Under the pieces are notes generated by a model, which saw nothing but the letters and a program-made list of their open reading frames with translations, did not search any database and was not told where the DNA came from. The position numbers and the translations under genes were made by a program. A DNA stretch of 38,858 nucleotides from Candidatus Glomeribacter gigasporarum BEG34 (GTDB taxonomy: Bacteria > Pseudomonadota > Gammaproteobacteria > Burkholderiales > Burkholderiaceae): assembly GCF_000227585.1 (NCBI RefSeq), contig NZ_CAFB01000035.1, positions 14,279-53,136 of the forward strand, in the 5' to 3' direction. Shown here in pieces: positions 1-7,920 of this stretch. Position 1 is the first letter of the stretch. Each line of letters opens with the position of its first letter.

Positions 1-2917
1 GTCTGTTGAGCGCTGCCTGAACATCAGGATGCCCTGATTCGGCATGACACGTTCAGCGAGTCTGATCTGTCCATCATTCGCCAGCGTCGCAAGGCTGCCA
101 CTCAGCTGGGATTTGCAGTCCAGCTGTGTGACATGCGCTCCCCAGGCAGGATGTTGGAGATAGAAGAGCCCCCTTTTTCTCCGGTGCTGAGCTTCGTGGC
201 AGCCCAGCTTAAATGACCGTTAGACATTTGGGCTGAGTACGGGCAACGGGCAGAGACGCGCCGAGCACATCTGGTTGAACTGCAGTCTGTGTTTGGCTTG
301 AGGCCCTTTACAGTGCGATGTCACAAATCTTCTGTGCAGGCGTTGGCACCACTGGCACAGCAGACCGATAAAGGCATCATGCTAGCCAAGGCGCTGATTG
401 AGGCACTCCGCAGCCGTTGAATCCTGCTGCCATCGATCCTAATGATCGATAGGATTTGCGCAGAAGCCATGACACGCGGCAATCGACCCCTTTATTCCGC
501 GCTCACAGCAGGTTTGACCCAGGCTCATCGGCAGAAGCTAGAGCATCTGCTCAACCTACATGAACACAGCAAAATCAGCCTATGAGCCTGGCTACGTCAG
601 TCGCCCAATGCGCCGAATGCCCAGCACCTGTGAGCACATCTGGATGGGCTTAAAACGCTGGAAGCGCTGAGATTGCCAGAGGGTCTTGAGCACCGGATAC
701 ATCAGAATCGGCTTTTAAAGCGCGCTCGTGAAGGCGCTCAAATGACTGCCCAACATTTGCGTGATCTGGAAAGTACACGTCGGCACGCCACGCGGGTTGC
801 TGTCGTGCTGGAAGTTCAATCGACAATCATCGAGAGATCATTGACCTGCATGACCGCATCATGGGCCGTCTTTTCAATTGGGCTAAACACAGTCACGCGC
901 AGCAGTTCCAGGAATCCGGCAAGACAATCCACGAAAAGATGCGTTGATACGGGAAAATCGGCACGGTCCTGCTGGCCGCCAGGACAGAGGGTACAGACGC
1001 CTTTTCAGCGATTGAAGCGCTCATTTCATGGGAAACGTTTGCAAAAATCGTGACAGCAACACAAGACCTCACCCCAAGGGAGTTTGACGACCTGCATCGC
1101 ATTGGAGACGGCGATGCGCAGGTCCGTCGATATGCCCCCGCGCTTCTGGATGCCCTGCAGATGAAAGTCGCGCCTGCAGCACAGGATGTGTTGTCTGCTG
1201 TAGAGACGCTCAAAACACTCAACGCGGAGAATGCCCGAAAAGTACCACAAGACGTGCCCACCCGCTTTGTGCGAAAACGCTGGGAAAGCCTGGTCTTCAA
1301 GGCAGAGGGTGTGGATCGGCGCTTTTACGAACTGTGCACACTGTCCGCACTGAAAAATGCACTGCGTTCAGGTGATCTTTGGGTGCAAGGCTCTCGCCAG
1401 TTCAAGGATTTCGGGGATGATCTATGACCGACGGATCCATTCTCTGCGCGCAGTCTATCTCATCATTTAGCCATTGAGACAGACTGCGATGCCTATCTTC
1501 ACGAACGCCTCTCCAAACTGACGCAACAACTGAACATCGTCCGTCGCCTGGCAAAGGCAGAGGCATTGCCAGAGGCCGTCATGACCCCATCCGGTCTGAA
1601 AATCACGCCGCTGAACAACAGCGTACCTGACGCAGCTGATGTGTTGATCCAGCAAGCCTACAGCCTGCTGCCGCCTATCAAAATCACTGAATGGCGGGTG
1701 GAAGTAGACAAATGGACAGACTTCACCCGCCCCTTCACGCCCCTAAAAACAGGCGATTTGGCCAAGCACAAATCCCTGCTGCTCACCCCCCTTCTGGCAG
1801 ATGCCATCCACCTGGGTTTAAGCAAGATGGCCGAATCCTGCTCTGGAACCCCCTATGCCAAGCGGGCCTGGCTACAAGCATGGCATGTTCGAGATGAAAC
1901 CTATTCGGCAGCTTTGGCAGCACTGGTGAATGCGCAGTTTCGACATCCTTTTGCAGGAGACTGGGGCGATGGGTCGACCGCTTCCTCAGACGGCCAGCGC
2001 TTCAGAGTGGGCGGGCACGCGGAACGGGGCGGCAATATCCACCCCAAATAGGGCAGTGAACCCGGCATCCAATTCTACACGCATGTCTCCGATCAGGATA
2101 CGCCGTTTCATACCAAGGTGATCAATGTCGGCGTTCGAGATGCGACCTATGTATTGGATGGGTGGCTGTATCACGAATCAGACTTGCGAATTAAAGCGCA
2201 TGACACGGATACCGCGGGCTTTACCGATCATGTGTTTGGCCTGATGCATCTCTTAGGCTTCCGGTTTGCGCCCCGTATCCGTGATCTCGCCGATAAACGG
2301 TGGTACGTGCCGGGTAAACCGGCGGATTTCCCTGATGTGGCTGCTTTGGTGGGTGGTTCGATCAATACCAAGCATATCCGAAGCCACTGGAACGAGATTC
2401 TTCGGCTGGCGGCATCCATTCGTCAGGGGACTGGGACGGCTTCTCTGATGCTGCGCAAGCTCAGCAGCTCTCCCAGACAAAACGGACGGGCGGTAGCCCT
2501 TAGAGAACTGGGCAGGGTCGAGCGTAGTGTGTTGACCTTCGATTGGCTGCACAACGTCGAGCTGCACCGCCGCGTCAACGCGCGGCTGAACAAAGGCGAA
2601 GCCAGAAATGCGCTCACCAGAGCCGTCTTCTTTCACCGGCCGGGCGAGATGCGAGACCGTAGCTTCGAGAACCAGCGTCATCGCGCCAGCGGCCTTACGC
2701 TGGTGACAGCAGCTATCGCGTTGTGGAACTCAGTCTATCTAGAACGGGCAATCCAGGCGCTCAGGGAGCATAGCCAGTCTATTGAGGCGTACCTTCTAGT
2801 ATATCTGTCACCGTTGGGCTGGGAGCATATCAATTTGACGGGGAATGATGTTTGCAGCAGGGAAAAACGCCCAGGAAAGGAACATTCAGGCCCTTGCGAC
2901 CCTTCCCTCAGGCTTAG
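1..2917 (+). pseudogene. tnpA: Tn3-family transposase TnpA, decayed
   Basis: Stitching frames recovers most of a Tn3-family DDE transposase. Recognisable blocks include LIRHDTFSESDLSIIRQRR near base 34, RKVPQDVPTRFVRKRW near 1240, RDETYSAALAALVNAQFRHP near 1890, [20 protein letters not shown] near 2170, [17 protein letters not shown] near 2250 and [14 protein letters not shown] near 2810. In-frame stops lie at 7, 214, 418, 583, 631, 945, 1425 and 2049. The stop at 2049 falls where the family normally reads NPKYGSEPG. A frameshift lies at about 800-834 and another near 2850-2880, after which [12 protein letters not shown] ends at TAG 2915-2917, overlapping the terminal repeat as is usual in Tn3 relatives. 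The extreme N-terminus is just outside the window. The element cannot make transposase. Family assignment rests on remembered family sequence and is firm. Confidence 0.93.
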
Positions 2918-2950
2918 CGTACTCTGTCCTCCGTTGCGTGACGCGACCCC
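2913..2950 (+). repeat. Tn3-family terminal inverted repeat (right end)
   Basis: These 38 bases start CTTAGCGTAC and end in GACCCC. Read on the minus strand they begin GGGGTCG and end ACGCTAAG, matching the 38-bp terminal repeat of the Tn21 branch of Tn3 elements at most positions (about 28 of 38 against my recollection). The repeat overlaps the tnpA stop codon. It fixes the transposon's outer edge at base 2950, so base 2951 is target DNA. The partner repeat is left of the window, so the expected 5-bp target duplication (ATCAA here) cannot be tested. Confidence 0.85.
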
Positions 2951-3475
2951 ATCAAGAACAATGGGGGGGATAAGCCCATCCATACAAAGCCCTGTGGCGA
3001 CACCTACGTTTGCCCGGAACTCGTCTATGACTATGCGATGTGGGTGAGCCAGGAATTTCATCTGAAAGTCATTTGCGCCTTTGATGCACTGGTCACAAGC
3101 CTCTATAAATCTTATCTGAACACTGCCCGCATCTTTGCCGAAACGCAGAAGGTGTACCAAAGAAGATGCGCAGCGCCTTGTCTGGAAGACATCCTCAATG
3201 GCCTGTACACGCTATTTGAACAATTTGAACCGGAACATGCGCAGCGACGCCATAAGCTTGAGCCGCTGATTCGCGGCCTGGCCGTGCTGATTCATCGCGC
3301 CTGGTGTACACCAGAGCTTGAGATGAGCGCCGCCTTGCGGGACTGGTTCAAGAAAGACTTTTGGGAAGTCTGCGAGATTGAAGCGCAAGAAGAAATGGCG
3401 CGCCGTACAACGCCATCGGAAGAGATTGCGGACAACGCCTGCCCTGAATCCGTGGGCGCGGGAGAGACCACATGA
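2951..3475 (+). pseudogene. KilA-N-like phage protein, 5' end removed by Tn3 insertion
   Basis: The reading frame is open from the transposon edge. It reads [20 protein letters not shown] and then [20 protein letters not shown], the C-terminal half of a KilA-N DNA-binding domain as found in phage antirepressors. There is no start codon in front; the first ATG (3038) lies inside the domain. The upstream half is missing because the Tn3 end lies at 2950. After about residue 40 the sequence (ARIFAETQKVYQRR onward) is not one I recognise; it contains a hydrophobic stretch HKLEPLIRGLAVLIHRAW and an acidic C-terminus. The stop overlaps the next ORF as ATGA at 3472-3475, so the frame was once part of a phage operon. 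A fusion by internal deletion is possible. Confidence 0.65.
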
Positions 3476-3663
3476 ACCTCCGCCCCTTCCAAATTGAAAT
3501 CAACCGTCATCCGCCGTTTATCGGCCTGTTCGAGTCCAGCAGCGCGGCCTTGGATGCCTTCCACGCATTAGCGGCGGCTGAGGCGCGGATAGGCAACGGA
3601 TTCCGGCTGGCGGTACAGCCCTATCGACCTGAAGGAGAAGGCAATGCCTGTATTGAACGATAG
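3472..3663 (+). CDS. Small hypothetical phage protein
   Basis: A 63-residue ORF starts with ATG overlapping the preceding stop as ATGA, typical of coupled phage operon genes. The product begins MNLRPFQIEINRHPPFIGLF and is rich in alanine. I recognise no domain, membrane segment or signal peptide. It overlaps the next ORF by 20 bases. The compact same-strand arrangement with the recombination genes downstream supports its being a real accessory gene of the element rather than a shadow frame. No function can be assigned. Confidence 0.5.
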   Translation: MNLRPFQIEINRHPPFIGLFESSSAALDAFHALAAAEARIGNGFRLAVQPYRPEGEGNACIER

Positions 3664-3826
3664 AGCTTTGCGGCCTCTCTACCGGAAGGCGGGGAGGGCG
3701 CTGGGTCAGTTGAACCAGCGGATAGACCGGTGGACGCGGCGGTATCCAACAACGACCGCCATTTTATTCGCGCTGCTTGGTTGGGTATTGCTCTGGCTGG
3801 CTCATCGGGGCGCGATATGCACATAG
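3644..3826 (+). CDS. Small single-pass membrane protein, hypothetical
   Basis: This 60-residue ORF is preceded by the ribosome-binding sequence GAAGGAGAAG, about 5 bases before ATG. The N-terminal half is basic (LYRKAGRALGQLNQRIDRWTRR). Residues 37-53 (TTAILFALLGWVLLWLA) form one clear transmembrane helix. The stop codon lies inside the start of the yqaJ gene, so translation is probably coupled to it. Small holin-like or inner-membrane proteins of this shape are common in phage operons, but nothing identifies its role. Confidence 0.55.
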   Translation: MPVLNDRALRPLYRKAGRALGQLNQRIDRWTRRYPTTTAILFALLGWVLLWLAHRGAICT

Positions 3827-4746
3827 AAATCGAACACGGCGCATCGGCGCAGGAAACGCGCGACGCATTCTTAACCGCGCGCCAAACGGGTATCGGCGGC
3901 TCTGATATCGGGGCCATCCTAGGCGTGAGTTCGTTTAAAAGCGCGGTCGATGTCTTTCTGGCGAAAACCGCGCCGAATCCATCCGACGCGCAAACCGAAT
4001 TGACCTATTGGGGCCATGCGGTCGAGCCGATCATCGCGCGCCGCTTCTCGGAAGAGCATGGCGTCGAACTCATCCGGCCCAATGCCATCGCGCGCCATCC
4101 GCAGCACGACTGGATGGTCGGAAATCTGGACGGGATTATCCCCGGCCCGCCCGCGGGCGTGCTCGAAATCAAGAATGTGAGTGCATTTGGCACCCAAGCG
4201 TGGGGCGCAAACGGCAGCGATGAAGTGCCCTTGACTTATGTGGCGCAAGTGGCCTGGTACATGGCGGTTCAGTCAATGGACTATGCGGTGATTGCCGCGC
4301 TCTTCGGCGGAAACGCCTACCGTGAGTTCCGCGTGGAGCGGGACTTAGAACTTGAGCAGGCGCTGATTCGCAAAGGTCATGCCTTCTGGTTCAACCATGT
4401 GCTCACCGGCGTCGCCCCAGAACCCCAAACGCCGGACGAGGCCATCCGTCTGTTCAAACAGGACGATGGCTCTGTGCTGAATGCGGACGATGCTTTGCTG
4501 GAATGTTGTGCGCAGTTGAAAGACGCTCAGGCGCGCGCGCAATGCCTCAATGATGAAGTCGAACGGCTTGAAGTGCAGATCAAAGCCCGAATGGGCCACA
4601 CGGCGCGGCTGGCCTACCGCGACCAGCTATTGGCGACCTGGAAAACGCACTCCGCCCGCCGCTTCAATGCGCGGCGTTTAAAGCCGCGCATCCCGATCTG
4701 TACGAACAGTTTATACAGTTCAGCGAAACGCGCGTCTTTCGTTTGA
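3817..4746 (+). CDS. YqaJ-type viral recombinase (exonuclease), C-terminus frameshifted
   Basis: This is a lambda-exonuclease-like nuclease of the YqaJ family, which resects double-stranded ends so that the neighbouring RecT can anneal the single strands. GIGGSDIGAILG lies near residue 25. The catalytic set is visible as the E in WGHAVEP, the D in GNLDGI and the E and K in VLEIKN. The start at 3817 overlaps the preceding stop and precedes the conserved core; a longer frame from 3730 has no family support. Near the end the frame reads RRLKPRIPIC, whereas the family-like tail AAHPDLYEQFIQFSETRVF lies in the -1 frame and ends at TAA 4749-4751. The shift sits at TTTAAAG (4677-4683). It may be a 1-base deletion or ribosomal slippage. 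Confidence 0.82.
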   Translation: MHIEIEHGASAQETRDAFLTARQTGIGGSDIGAILGVSSFKSAVDVFLAKTAPNPSDAQTELTYWGHAVEPIIARRFSEEHGVELIRPNAIARHPQHDWMVGNLDGIIPGPPAGVLEIKNVSAFGTQAWGANGSDEVPLTYVAQVAWYMAVQSMDYAVIAALFGGNAYREFRVERDLELEQALIRKGHAFWFNHVLTGVAPEPQTPDEAIRLFKQDDGSVLNADDALLECCAQLKDAQARAQCLNDEVERLEVQIKARMGHTARLAYRDQLLATWKTHSARRFNARRLKPRIPICTNSLYSSAKRASFV

Positions 4747-4763
4747 AATAAACAGACCTTTTG

Positions 4764-4770
4764 AAAGGAG
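4764..4770 (+). promoter_or_regulatory. Shine-Dalgarno site AAAGGAG for the recT leader
   Basis: AAAGGAG lies 8 bases before ATG 4779, the best ribosome-binding site in this area. The ATG it serves opens only a 20-residue frame that stops at TGA 4839-4841. ATG 4838, which opens the main recT frame, has no such site in front of it. This identifies 4779 as the ancestral recT start. Confidence 0.6.
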
Positions 4771-4778
4771 ATGGAACG

Positions 4779-4841
4779 ATGACCACCCAAGCCCTCAAAG
4801 CCGCCGTCAGCGGCGAACCTCAACCCCCTCTCGCGAGATGA
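4779..4841 (+). other. recT 5' leader frame (displaced N-terminus)
   Basis: ATG 4779 opens MTTQALKAAVSGEPQPPLAR and stops at TGA 4839. This resembles the usual short N-terminus of RecT proteins, but it is in a different frame from the RecT body. The C-rich stretch near 4820-4835 is the likely place of a lost base. The leader's stop overlaps the next start as ATGA (4838-4841), a geometry that permits termination-reinitiation. RecT may therefore still be made, only with an altered N-terminus. Confidence 0.55.
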
Positions 4842-5704
4842 AGCCAAAGGACAGAGTCGCCTATCTGCTCGACCTCAAAAAGGCGGCCATCCAAAAGCTC
4901 ATTCCGCCCCATCTGAACCCAGAGCGGCTGCTCAAAGTCGCGCAGATTGCCGCGACCACCACGCCGAAGCTCGTGGAATGCGACATCGCGAGCTTAATCG
5001 GCGCCATCGGACAATGCGCTCAAATGGGACTGGAGCCGAATACCGTTCTAGGCCATGCCTATCTCGTCCCGTTTAATACCCGACGCAAGAATGCCGCAGG
5101 GGGGGAGCGATGGGTCGATTCCGTGCAAGTCATCATCGGCTATAAGGGATTGATCGATCTGGCGCGTCGCTCCGGCCAAATTGTCAGCATCGCCGCGCAT
5201 GAAGTCTGTGAACACGACACATTTGAGTGCATCTACGGCCTGAACGAAACACTGACGCATATCCCTTCGATGGCCGAGCGCGGAGAGGTCATTGCGTTTT
5301 ACGCGGTGGCGAAACTCAAGGACGGCGGCCATGCCTTTGAAGTGATGAGCCGTCGGCAGGTCGAGGCCATCCGCGACGCTTCGCAAGGCTGGAAACAGGC
5401 CGTGAGATACAAAAAACAGGACAGCCACCCCTGGCAGACCCACTTCATCGAGATGGGCCGCAAAACCGTGATTCGCCGCTTAGCTAAATATCTGCCGCTC
5501 TCGGTCGAATTTCAAACCGCCGCCGCGCTCGACGGACTCGCCGAAGCCGGAAAAGATCAACATCTGGATGCGGTGGACGGTAGCGTCACCCTGATGCCGG
5601 AAGATGCGCCGGACGCGGAAGTGTGGGAGAGCGCACCCGATGCGGACAACCCTGAAGCGGATAACCGTGAACAGGCGCAGACCCCTGAACAGAAAGCCGC
5701 CTGA
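4838..5704 (+). CDS. recT: RecT single-strand annealing protein
   Basis: This is a phage recombinase that anneals complementary single strands, working with the YqaJ nuclease just upstream. The family signature is strong: LIPPHLNPERLLKVAQIA, CAQMGLEPNTVLGHAYLVPF, then VQVIIGYKGLIDLARRSGQI at about residues 94-113, and later MGRKTVIRRLAKYLPLS. The C-terminal 60 residues are acidic and low in complexity, as in many RecT proteins. The 288-residue length is normal. The annotated ATG is the first in frame but lacks a ribosome-binding site; the ancestral start was probably 4779, separated from the body by a frameshift. Translational coupling through the ATGA overlap could rescue expression. Confidence 0.87.
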   Translation: MKPKDRVAYLLDLKKAAIQKLIPPHLNPERLLKVAQIAATTTPKLVECDIASLIGAIGQCAQMGLEPNTVLGHAYLVPFNTRRKNAAGGERWVDSVQVIIGYKGLIDLARRSGQIVSIAAHEVCEHDTFECIYGLNETLTHIPSMAERGEVIAFYAVAKLKDGGHAFEVMSRRQVEAIRDASQGWKQAVRYKKQDSHPWQTHFIEMGRKTVIRRLAKYLPLSVEFQTAAALDGLAEAGKDQHLDAVDGSVTLMPEDAPDAEVWESAPDADNPEADNREQAQTPEQKAA

Positions 5705-5772
5705 CACTTCAGCGCGGCGGCTCAGGGCCAGACGCTGCGCATTCAATCGTTTGACCGATTTTTAGAACAAGC

Positions 5773-6039
5773 ATGGAACAGGCTATTTTTCTGACTGAAA
5801 AGCAGATGGACAAGCAAATGAATAGCTTAACCATGACTGCGCGTGAAATCTTTGACGTCACGGGCTATAAACAGCCTGCCAGACAAAAGAGAGTGTTCGA
5901 GACGCTTGGCGTACCTGTCCATATACGCCCAGATGGAACAGTAAGCGTCTGCCGGCAGCACTACCTTGAATCCCATACTCATACCCAAGTTCAGAAAATG
6001 CGTTTACCGCAGCTACGACTTGTGAAGAGGACTGCATGA
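5773..6039 (+). CDS. DUF4224 protein, likely integrase accessory
   Basis: The 88-residue product contains TAREIFDVTGYKQPARQKRV and LGVPVHIRPDGTVSVCRQHYL, the DUF4224 pattern. These small proteins usually lie directly upstream of phage tyrosine integrases and are thought to bind DNA, possibly as excisionase-type factors. Its stop overlaps the integrase start as ATGA at 6036-6039, so the two are co-translated. No strong ribosome-binding site precedes ATG 5773. Later in-frame ATGs at 5806, 5818 and 5833 are alternatives, since the conserved part begins only at about residue 21. Confidence 0.72.
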   Translation: MEQAIFLTEKQMDKQMNSLTMTAREIFDVTGYKQPARQKRVFETLGVPVHIRPDGTVSVCRQHYLESHTHTQVQKMRLPQLRLVKRTA

Positions 6040-7163
6040 ACCGTCCACGGAAAAATGGGAAGCATTTACCAAGGCGAATGATCGAAAGTCATGGCTCGTA
6101 TTTTTTGCTCAAGCCAATTGGATTCCGGCGCAATAAGGCGATTCGGTTAGGCCGGGTGCGAGGCGTCGAAGGGAAAACCGAAGACGAGCTATATGCGCAA
6201 GCGCTGAAACGATATGCAGACCTGATCGCCGAGGTTGACGCGCCCGTCGGCACGATGGTCAAGCTACTCGAACGATGGAAGAACGAAGCGCTTTCCAAAT
6301 ACGCATTAAAAACACGGAAAGAATATATCCGCATGACCGACATCGCTTCTAAAGCATTTGCGGAATTTGACATAGAGCACGTTCGCCCAATGCACATCGC
6401 CGCTTTTGTCGATGATAACTTTATTGATAAACCGAATGCCGCCAACAAGTATAAAGCGCTCCTATCCCTCGTTTTTAGCTTTGCAGTCCGTAAAGGGCTG
6501 CGGGATGACAACCCTTGCCGTGATATACATGGCGTGCCTGAACCGAAACGGCAGAGGTACATTACAGATGAGGAATTGGCTCGCGTGCGTGCTGCCGCAT
6601 TGTGGGGTAATGACGATAAGCCGACGCCTAGCGGGCGAATGATTGTTTGCCTGATTGATCTGGCCGTTGTGACTGGTCAGCGTATCGGTGATTTACTCGC
6701 GCTTAAGTGGAGTGATGTGAGCGAGGAGGGTGTCCTATTTAAGCCACGGAAAACAGCTAAAAGTACCGGCGTTATAGTGCCGGTGAAAATGACTTCGCAA
6801 TTGCAGAATATTCTAGAGCGTGCCCGCCATTTCGGAAATGTTAAAGGCATAACCGTTATTCATACCATCAAAGGGCATCCTTATACCTATTTTGGCGCTC
6901 AAACTGCGTGGAAACGGGCGGTGGCTCGCGCGTGTACACGCTATGAAGAGGAATGTAAAAAGAGGGATATGACATTGGATACGGCTTTTCTCCGAAATAT
7001 GCACTTTCATGACTTGCGTAGAAAATCACTCACCGATGCCAAACGGCAGGGTAAAGACCCACAAAAACTAGCGGGTCATACTGACCCAAAAATGACTGCC
7101 CGGTACTTAGAAAACGTAGAAATCGAATGGGTTGAACCTGTACAAATCGCTCAAATTGGATAG
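6036..7163 (+). CDS. int: Tyrosine-family site-specific integrase
   Basis: This phage-type integrase catalyses strand exchange between the element's att site and the chromosome. The C-terminal catalytic set is complete: R216 in TGQRIGDLL, K242 in RKTAKSTG, H325 and R328 in HDLRR, H348 in AGHTD and the nucleophile Y357 in ARYLEN. Residues 75-165 form the SAM-like core-binding domain and the basic N-terminus is the arm-binding part. At 375 residues it is full length and apparently intact, in contrast to other genes of this element. It ends 76 bases before the 3' end of tRNA-Pro, the usual place for such an integrase, and is coupled to the DUF4224 gene by ATGA. Confidence 0.93.
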   Translation: MNRPRKNGKHLPRRMIESHGSYFLLKPIGFRRNKAIRLGRVRGVEGKTEDELYAQALKRYADLIAEVDAPVGTMVKLLERWKNEALSKYALKTRKEYIRMTDIASKAFAEFDIEHVRPMHIAAFVDDNFIDKPNAANKYKALLSLVFSFAVRKGLRDDNPCRDIHGVPEPKRQRYITDEELARVRAAALWGNDDKPTPSGRMIVCLIDLAVVTGQRIGDLLALKWSDVSEEGVLFKPRKTAKSTGVIVPVKMTSQLQNILERARHFGNVKGITVIHTIKGHPYTYFGAQTAWKRAVARACTRYEEECKKRDMTLDTAFLRNMHFHDLRRKSLTDAKRQGKDPQKLAGHTDPKMTARYLENVEIEWVEPVQIAQIG

Positions 7164-7166
7164 GGA

Positions 7167-7203
7167 GTATTCAGCACTGCTCAATAAAAGTATTCAGCAG
7201 TGC
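7167..7203. repeat. Direct and inverted repeats between integrase and tRNA-Pro
   Basis: GTATTCAGCA occurs twice (7167-7176 and 7190-7199). GCACTGCT (7174-7181) and AGCAGTGC (7196-7203) form a perfect 8-bp inverted repeat with a 14-base loop. There is no T-run after it, so it is a poor terminator. Lying between an integrase gene and its likely attachment tRNA, it could be an arm-type binding site for integrase or the accessory protein; that role is inferred from position only. Confidence 0.5.
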
Positions 7204-7238
7204 CCCTTCAAAAATCCTGAAACCCTTATAAACACGGG

Positions 7239-7312
7239 TCGGGGCGACATGATTCGAACATGCGACCCTCTGCTCCCAAAGCAGATGCGCTACCAGACTG
7301 CGCTACGCCCCG
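7239..7312 (-). tRNA. tRNA-Pro (TGG anticodon)
   Basis: On the minus strand the cloverleaf folds completely. The acceptor is CGGGGCG paired with CGCCCCG, the D arm is GCGC/GCGC, the anticodon arm is TCTGC-TTTGGGA-GCAGA with anticodon TGG, and the T arm is GCATG-TTCGAAT-CATGT. The discriminator is A and the next bases are CCC, so CCA is not encoded exactly. The 3' end faces the integrase gene, making it the probable attachment site. The gene itself is intact after integration. Confidence 0.95.
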
Positions 7313-7360
7313 GACAAAAAATAGTCATTCTACTGTAGATGCCTGACTCAAACCAAAAAC

Positions 7361-7837
7361 TCAGATATATCGAATACGGACAATTTCTACTTCACGCATG
7401 CCGCCTGGCGTATGAAAAGCGGCAACATCGCCTTCATATTTCCCGATCAGCGCCTGTGCAATCGGCGAGCTGATGGAAATCAAGTCCTGGTCGAGATCGG
7501 CTTCGTCATCGCCCACAATCTGATACGTTTTGCATTCTCCGGATTTGAGGTCTTCAAGGTCGACTGTTGCGCCAAATACAACCCGTCCATCCGCTTCTAC
7601 GCTCGTCGGTTCAATAATCTGCGCAGCAGACAGTTTTGCTTCAAGATCGGAGATGTGCGCTTCGATAAAGCCTTGTTTTTCTTTAGCCGCGTCATAGTCT
7701 GCGTTTTCAGATAAATCGCCCTGCGCGCGCGCCTCCGCAATCGACTGAATCACTGCCGGACGTTCAACGGTTTTCAGCCAATGTAATTTATCTTTTAGCA
7801 GCTTGGTGCCGCGCTTGGTCATCGGGAATGTAGCCAT
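7361..7837 (-). CDS. greA: Transcription elongation factor GreA
   Basis: GreA enters the secondary channel of RNA polymerase and stimulates cleavage of backtracked transcripts. The N-terminal coiled coil carries the acidic tip ARAQGDLSENADYDAAKEKQ, and the C-terminal domain includes VVFGATVDL and the ISSPIAQALIGK pattern. The start MATFPMTKRG at 7837 gives the family's standard 158 residues; the open frame continues 17 codons upstream into a possible palindromic repeat and is not used here. Greatly conserved order places greA after carA-carB in Burkholderiales. The gap to carB is 81 bases. Confidence 0.96.
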   Translation of the reverse strand: MATFPMTKRGTKLLKDKLHWLKTVERPAVIQSIAEARAQGDLSENADYDAAKEKQGFIEAHISDLEAKLSAAQIIEPTSVEADGRVVFGATVDLEDLKSGECKTYQIVGDDEADLDQDLISISSPIAQALIGKYEGDVAAFHTPGGMREVEIVRIRYI

Positions 7838-7867
7838 AAGTGACTCAATAACGTTGAAAAGTTCGTA

Positions 7868-7920
7868 AGAGCCAGACGGCAGGCGCATCGCTGCGCATAT
7901 GAACCGCCGAAAAATGCTCT
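7868..7920. repeat. Possible short palindromic element, TAGAGC family, at the carB stop
   Basis: The right end CCGAAAAATGCTCTA is nearly identical to the right arms of the other elements, and AGAGCC lies 53 bases to the left. The middle GCGCATCGCTGCGCAT is itself palindromic. On the minus strand the carB stop codon TAG (7921-7919) is formed by the element's TAG end. The left arm is poor, so this may be a shrunken or half copy. Confidence 0.45.

Larger units (their letters stand above)
2951..7239. mobile_element. Prophage or integrative-element remnant at tRNA-Pro
   Basis: A run of plus-strand phage-type genes (KilA-N fragment, two small ORFs, YqaJ, RecT, DUF4224, integrase) ends at the 3' end of tRNA-Pro. 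Beyond the tRNA the genes are chromosomal housekeeping genes on the other strand. The left boundary is unknown because a Tn3 element interrupts it and the window ends. No structural, lysis or replication genes are seen. The right end is inferred from integrase position and tRNA proximity, so the exact attachment core is not proven. Confidence 0.75.

Noticed and set aside
1-7239. Possible CRISPR array or toxin-antitoxin pair in the mobile region.
   Set aside because: No regularly spaced repeats were seen, and the small ORFs do not match toxin or antitoxin families I know.
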